Shown here: in pieces, positions 58,764-64,000 of the stretch
How positions within the stretch are numbered: position 1 is the first letter of the stretch
How the letters are laid out: every line of letters begins with the position of its first letter
Source: Sorex araneus
Taxonomy: Eukaryota; Chordata; Mammalia; Eulipotyphla; Soricidae
Assembly: GCF_027595985.1 (NCBI RefSeq)
Contig: NC_073311.1
Location: 49,566,963-49,630,962 of the forward strand
DNA: 64,000 bases
Direction: 5' to 3'
The notes under the pieces: generated by a model
Databases searched by the model: none
The model's input: the letters and a program-made list of their open reading frames with translations, nothing else
What the model was told of the DNA's origin: nothing
Program-made: the position numbers and the translations under genes

Positions 58764-58984
58764 CACAAACAAAAAAACATAGCAGTAAACTTGCTTAGAA
58801 GAACACACTCCAGTTCTCGGACTCAAGATCTGTGAAAGGAAGTGCCCAGTCTGAAACTCCTTGTTCTCACTTGGTATCCCCACCCACTGGTACATCACCT
58901 CTGTACATCACCTCCTTAAATTAATGATAGAATCTGCTTGAGTGTCCACTAAGTCTGGGCACCACTTTAATGAACTGATGTGTT

Positions 58985-59095
58985 GTTTTTTTATTTATTT
59001 ATTTATTTTTTGCTTTTTTTTGGGTCACACCCAGAGATGCTCAGGTGTAACTCCTGGCTTTGCACTCAGGAATTACTCCTGGCAGTGCTTGGGTG
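58985..59095 (-). mobile_element. Truncated SINE about 225 bp upstream of the KLRB1 start codon
   Basis: (TTTA)n, GCTTTTTTTTGGGTCACACC, TGGCAGTGCTTGGG; the tRNA head is missing. It sits in the upstream flank of KLRB1. Confidence 0.8.
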
Positions 59096-59416
59096 TTTAA
59101 CAAAATTCTTGTGGGGGTTATTTGTTGTTTGTCTGTTTAACCATCACTTTGAGTTCCTTTCTTGAGGTCAGGACAAGACAAAAAGAAAAGTTTATTGAGA
59201 GTGCCGATTTATTGGGTCTCTCAAAGCGCAGAAGCCAAGATAAAATGTCTTTAAGTCAACTGAAATATATCAGGGGATCACTTAGTTTCTTACTACAAAA
59301 TTCTTTTATCATAAAGGAGTATTATTATTAAATCTTACTATATACTCATGAGTAGTAACCTCATGAGAATTCACAAGTAAGGTATTCAAAATATATGAAT
59401 GAATTTATTTGATCAC

Positions 59417-59865
59417 CTTTTTTTAAAATTCTTTTATTGATTCACCATGTGGAAAGTTACAAAGCTTTCAGGTTAAAGTCTCAGTTATACAATGTTCAAA
59501 CACCCATTCCTTCACCAGTGCACATATTCCACCACCAAGAATCACGATATACCTCCCCCCTCCCCCCAACCCCCAGCCCCCCACCCCGCATGTGTAACTG
59601 GTAAATTTCACCTTACTTTCACTTTACTTTGATTACATTCAATATTTCAACAAAAAAATTCACTATTATTGATTTGGAGTTTCTCCCCCCTAAAGTCAAT
59701 CTGCTGAAAAGAAAGCATTTGGTAATTTGTTTTCCATTGCTGAGAATGAAGAGATATGAGGTCAGGAGGCCACACTAGCAGCAGCATAGTTTTGGATTTC
59801 TGTATTTTAGTAACTAAATCCAGAGAAATGTCTGTCAGGAATCGCAATATTATAAGCTTGTACCT
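59417..59865 (-). mobile_element. Half-L1 element copy E, 5' truncated
   Basis: Antisense of the half-L1 3' end: ATTGATTCACCATGTGGAAA, CAACAAAAAAATTCACTATT, CCATTGCTGAGAATGAAGAG, CTGTATTTTAGTAACTAAAT. Confidence 0.8.
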
Positions 59866-60020
59866 CTCAGCTACTTTATATTCCACATATGAGTGCGATC
59901 TTTCTATATCTGTCTCGTTCTTCCTGACTCATTTCACTCAGCATGATACTTTCCATGTTGATCCACTTATATGCAAATTTCATGACTTCATGTTTTCAGA
60001 CAGCTACATAGTGTCAGAAA
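59866..60020 (-). mobile_element. Antisense L1 ORF2/3' UTR fragment
   Basis: CATTTCACTCAGCATGATAC, CATGTTGATCCACTTATATG, CAAATTTCATGACTTCATG: the same piece as at 1715-1775 and 9065-9125. Confidence 0.8.
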
Positions 60021-61925
60021 GACAAATCAAAACAAAGACCACATTAGGATGTTGGATGTGGTTCAGAGAAATAAGATTCTAATTATTGGAGAACTCCCTT
60101 TTTGACAATTTCTGCTGTCTATCTTCTATTCTTTTTCCTTTTCAGTTATACTACTTAAGTATCCAATTCTGTGTGTTAGTGTCTCAGTATCTTAGGCTTT
60201 TATAAGGGATACATCATATTTCTCCCTCTAGATTCTTGGCAGTTTTACACACTGAACATACATTATTTTAATGTGCTATTATCACTCTATGTGTTTTATT
60301 GTTAAATAAAATCTTCCCTTTGAATCATAACTAGTTTTGTAATACCAGAGAATAAATTACCGAGATATATATTGAAGACAAGAGTTAGTGTGTGATAGAC
60401 CATCTCTTATTATTCAATGCTTCCTACTGATGCCCTAGAAAAATATCACAAGTCTCCTATCTAATTATAAGGCCTGCCATACCAGTGTTGAAGACTTAAA
60501 ACCTAATTACTTTCCAAAAATGCAGTGGCTAGAATTATTATTACACATCATCATGTTGATTTTGTCTGAGACTTCTCTCCGTGGCTTGCATATTGCTCTT
60601 TTTCCATATTGTCATGCCATCTTCCCTGTGCGTATCTCATCACTAATCTCCTCAGCTTATAAGCACACCAGACATTGAATTAGGGCCACTCTGATCCCTC
60701 ATTTGAACTTCATTGCCTTGCTAAAGATTCTGTCTCCAAAGTGTCACTTCAAAGCAGTAGGGGAAGGATTGGAATATATGAATATTTGAGGGACAAGGGT
60801 TGTGGTAGATGAAAGTAAGAATCAGACCATGAGGAGTCCTAATGAATTTCCACCTTTACTTCAGGCGAGTGGTTTTATGTGGCCGAAAAATATGACTGTG
60901 AGTGTGTGTGTATTTGTATGGGTATGTGTATGTATGTTTTTGTGTGTGTGTGAAAGAGAGAGAAAGAGAGAGAAAGAGAGAGGGGGGTATTTAAACTGAA
61001 TTTCTGCTTATTAACATAAGCATTTTAAAACATAAAATTAAAGAATTCTAACTATCAACTGAACCTTCTAACATTAGAACAAATACAAACAAACTCTTCT
61101 GTATAGTAAATTAATATTCTATACTATTTCAACAATAAATCTTTGTGTCTGACCCCACACTGGGCTGCTTTGGCAAACTGGCCATTCCACAAAAGTGTTC
61201 AATAGCTCCTTTGTGGCTACTCTCTCCTCCCCACTCCTTGGCTTGCTTTCTTCTCACAAGCTCTCTCAGTTCACACTTACTCTGGTTGCCAACTCTTGCA
61301 AATGCACAGAAAGAGCCTGTCACAGAGAGGGGGAAACTGTGGGTTTGGCACTTGAGGCATTGGCAGTGCCTGTGGGGACAGGTGGAAGAAATTGCTTTAG
61401 GTGACAAGTTTCTCAGCTGTACTTGGGTGAGCTTCCAGGACATGGTCAGCAAACCTGCACCCCTTTAATGCCCTGGGGTTGCATCTGCCTGTCTCTGGAA
61501 CTCTCCCTCTCTGAAGAGTCTGAAGCAAGATTCTGACCCTTCACCCGATGTTGATGAGAATGACCCCAGGAACATGATGTTGGATACCACAGCTCCTGTG
61601 AAAATGTTTTGTTTCATGGATAGAAACTGAAATTTAGGTGAAAACTGGGGTTCATCTCAGATTATGATTTTATTCAGAAGAAAACCTATCAGGAAATTCT
61701 GCTCTATGGTAAATATGTAATCTCACAGTTTTTGGTATGTGAGTCACACAATCTCTTCATCAAGTGAGATTACACTCATCTGCTGAGTTGATGTGTCAAT
61801 GGTGTTAAGAGGGCTTAGGAGGTGTGGGCCATGGCAGGCACAGAGTTTGTGGCTTAACTGCCAATGTAGATCATTATAAATTTTATAAACAAATTATCCT
61901 AAGAGTCATTTGGTGTTATTGCATA
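60021..61925. other. Unassigned region with GT/GA repeats
   Basis: GT and GA repeats at 60900-60985. No supported exon; long frames at 61129-61468 lack homology. Confidence 0.35.
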
Positions 61926-61929
61926 CCCA

Positions 61930-62215
61930 GTGGTGTTCTGGAGCTCCACCCAGCTCTGTGCATGATTGTCTTCCAGCAATGCTCAGGGCACTCCCACTGG
62001 TGCTGGGACAGAATCTGGGGACACCTGCATGCAAAGCAGGTGCCCTGACCTGTTGAACAGCATCCGTGGTTCATCTTTCACTAATGAAAAAGTGTCATTG
62101 CAATGAAAATGCCCAAGAAGCAGAGCATGTACCTTGCATGACAAGACCTGAGGTCAATCCCTGGCCCTGAATGGCCCCTGAGCACCATAGGTGTGACTCT
62201 GATGATTAATGCAGG
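61930..62215. repeat. Two old SINE-like fragments
   Basis: - strand piece 61930-62060 (AGCAATGCTCAGGGCACTCC, GCATGCAAAGCAGGTGCCCT). + strand piece 62105-62210 (GAGGTCAATCCCTGGCCCTG). Confidence 0.55.
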
Positions 62216-63309
62216 CAGAACATCTATATTTTAAAAAAGATAATTGAGAATGTTTTGTTATTTTACATCATATATGAAGTCGTGAGGAAACCACCATTCA
62301 TGTATGAGATTTTTTTTACTTACTTGTGCTTTATTTTAAATGAACACTAAACTTCACAGGGTATGAAGCCTGAACTACACCCTAAAGTTGTCAATGTTGA
62401 GCTTTTAGTAACTTCCCCGTTTACTCCTTCCCCCATTCCCCTGATTTAGAGGTCTAAAATATGTAGAACTCTCTGGAGTTAAAAGCTGAAACAGACTAGC
62501 CTGAGCCTTACAGTGTAGACATGCTTCTCTCTGGACCAAGCTGCCTCTTGCTTTCTATTGCCCTGATCAGACCAAAGCAGAGCTATAGAACACTTTGCCT
62601 GATAGGATCCAGGACCTCCAGTGGAGTCTCCACAGCTAGGAACTTCTTGAGCTCTCGTTTTCTTCATCTACATTATCGCATTGAAACACCCAACACCATA
62701 ATGGTCTCTGCTATATTCTGTACATGAAATGTGTGGAGTTTCCCTCAAATGCATGTGTTCACTGGTCTCATTCAAGAAAATATATGTTTACTGAAAGCCT
62801 CCAGAATATCTCTAAAAAGTCATGTCACTCCGTTAAACCAGAACTCCTACTCCTTCTCTTTGACCCTATTCTCCACCTGGTGCTGGTGTATATCTCCCCC
62901 CAACCCCAAGTGAGTGTACTGCCAATAAAGCTGCTCTCTCCAATTCAGTCATCCCTGCGCTTTCCCCACCAGGACGGCGTTAACGTGGCGGTAGGGGTGG
63001 CTTGTTGGCGACAGTGACTTGTGGGAATGAGTAGTCATAAAATCAATATACCAGCTGAAAGGAATTCCTACTTCCAGCCTTCAGCTCCAGACTGAAGACA
63101 CCAGTCCAAACTCAAAGAAGCGTTTATCTCAGGAGAGGAATCAGTGGAACGGAACATAAGGACTGAATGAAGACCTCAGTGCCTTTTTCTTAATAATATC
63201 ATTGCTAAATGCAATATCACCCAAAGCCCCGAGTCACAGCAGCTCAGAAAATGCCTGTGTAAGCAGTTTTGCAATAGCAGCACCTGCACACCACTTTCTG
63301 GAGTGGCCA
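62216..63309 (+). other. Unassigned region, possible old LTR at 62540-63015
   Basis: TGCCAATAAAGCTGCTCTCT followed by CTTGTTGGCGACAGTGACTT resembles an LTR end followed by a primer-binding region, but I see no coding part or duplication. Confidence 0.3.
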
Positions 63310-63439
63310 CACTATTCTTTTTTTTTAAATAAATTATTTATTAATTTATTAATTTTTATTTTTTATTATAATGTAGAAGCACTGCTCTTTATTCACTCAT
63401 TGATTAAGCTGATTGAATTGGACATTACTCCACATTACT

Positions 63440-64000
63440 TTTTTAAAAAATTGTTTAGTTTTATAAGTTAGTTTACAATACTTGATTACATTTAATATTC
63501 AAACACCAATCCCACCACCATTACACATTCCCACCACCAAATTCAGGATGTTTCCATCCCAAACCCCAATCCCTGTCCCAAAACACAACTGAAATAATAT
63601 ATTTCATATTGTCTGTTATGAAGAACTGCTGAACATGCTTATAAAGAAGTGTGAAGACTGTTCTATTTTGGCAGGAGCCATTAAGACATTCTATAGGATA
63701 TCACTAACATGTTGTTAAAGTTTGGGTGATGTGAGCTTTGGTACATATATCTGAAAATATGTATATATGCATATATATATATATATACATACATATGTTT
63801 CCCTCTATGATTTGTGGCCTACTCTCTGAATCCCATCAAATGTGGTATGGTAATTATGGAGAATGGGTAAGGAGTGTTTTATGATGTGTCACATGGCTGC
63901 TTTTGAGGTTGCATGGTCCAGGAATATGTTTACTCATATGTGAGCCTCGGCCTCAGAGCACGAGGAACGGCCTTGAGCATGGTGGCTGTTGGGTTGTGGA
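63440..64000 (-). repeat. Interspersed element with internal (AT)n, reverse orientation
   Basis: CACCAATCCCACCACCATTA, GATGTTTCCATCCCAAACCC, ATCACTAACATGTTGTTAAA and an AT repeat at 63750-63790; the same family as 53.2-53.76 kb. It runs off the window end. Confidence 0.65.

Noticed and set aside
61129-61468. Overlapping 107-residue frames on both strands
   Set aside because: Mirror frames in a region of neutral composition, with no recognisable protein family.

Overview
This is nuclear DNA of a small insectivorous mammal, most likely a shrew (Soricidae, probably Sorex or a close relative). The call rests on many copies of a tRNA-derived SINE with the head 'GGGCTGGAGCAATAGCACAG' and a tail reading 'GGTGTGACCCAAAAAGC', which I recognise from shrew genomes, plus young L1 elements. 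There are no bacterial features: coding sequence is split into short exons with GT/AG boundaries and long repeat-filled introns. The locus is part of the natural killer gene complex (NKC).

Two genes can be assembled exon by exon from the sequence. (1) A CLEC2D-like (LLT1/Clr family) C-type lectin-like gene on the + strand: a transmembrane exon at 30828-30956 and three lectin-domain exons at 32861-33039, 33767-33873 and 34822-34957, all phase-compatible. (2) A complete, intact KLRB1 (CD161/NKR-P1) gene on the - strand: six exons from 58763 down to 46202, encoding 221 residues with matching splice phases throughout. In other mammals KLRB1 proteins are receptors for CLEC2D proteins, so the window holds a linked receptor and ligand pair. 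Here the two genes point towards each other, 11.2 kb apart stop to stop.

Layout. 1-30.75 kb is almost entirely transposon debris: antisense L1 (about 1.2-6 kb, 8.6-12 kb and 24.85-30.75 kb), SINEs, an ERV1-type solo LTR at 21453-21856, and copies of an internally deleted L1-derived element ('half-L1'). One half-L1 carries a 941-bp insertion with the C-terminal coding part of RHBDF2 (iRhom2), apparently an inverted retrocopy. 30.8-35 kb holds the CLEC2D-like gene. 35-46 kb is repeats between the genes. 46.2-58.8 kb is KLRB1 with repeat-rich introns. 59-64 kb is more repeats.

Points of most interest: KLRB1 has a membrane segment whose core is seven isoleucines encoded by an ATT microsatellite, an arginine near the outer end of that segment, and a tail tyrosine that no longer fits an ITIM. 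The 5' end of an antisense L1 lies about 60 bp upstream of the CLEC2D-like transmembrane exon, where an in-frame ATG would give a 189-residue protein without any conventional exon 1. The half-L1 family and the nested RHBDF2 insertion have readable target-site duplications and even an empty-site comparison within the window.
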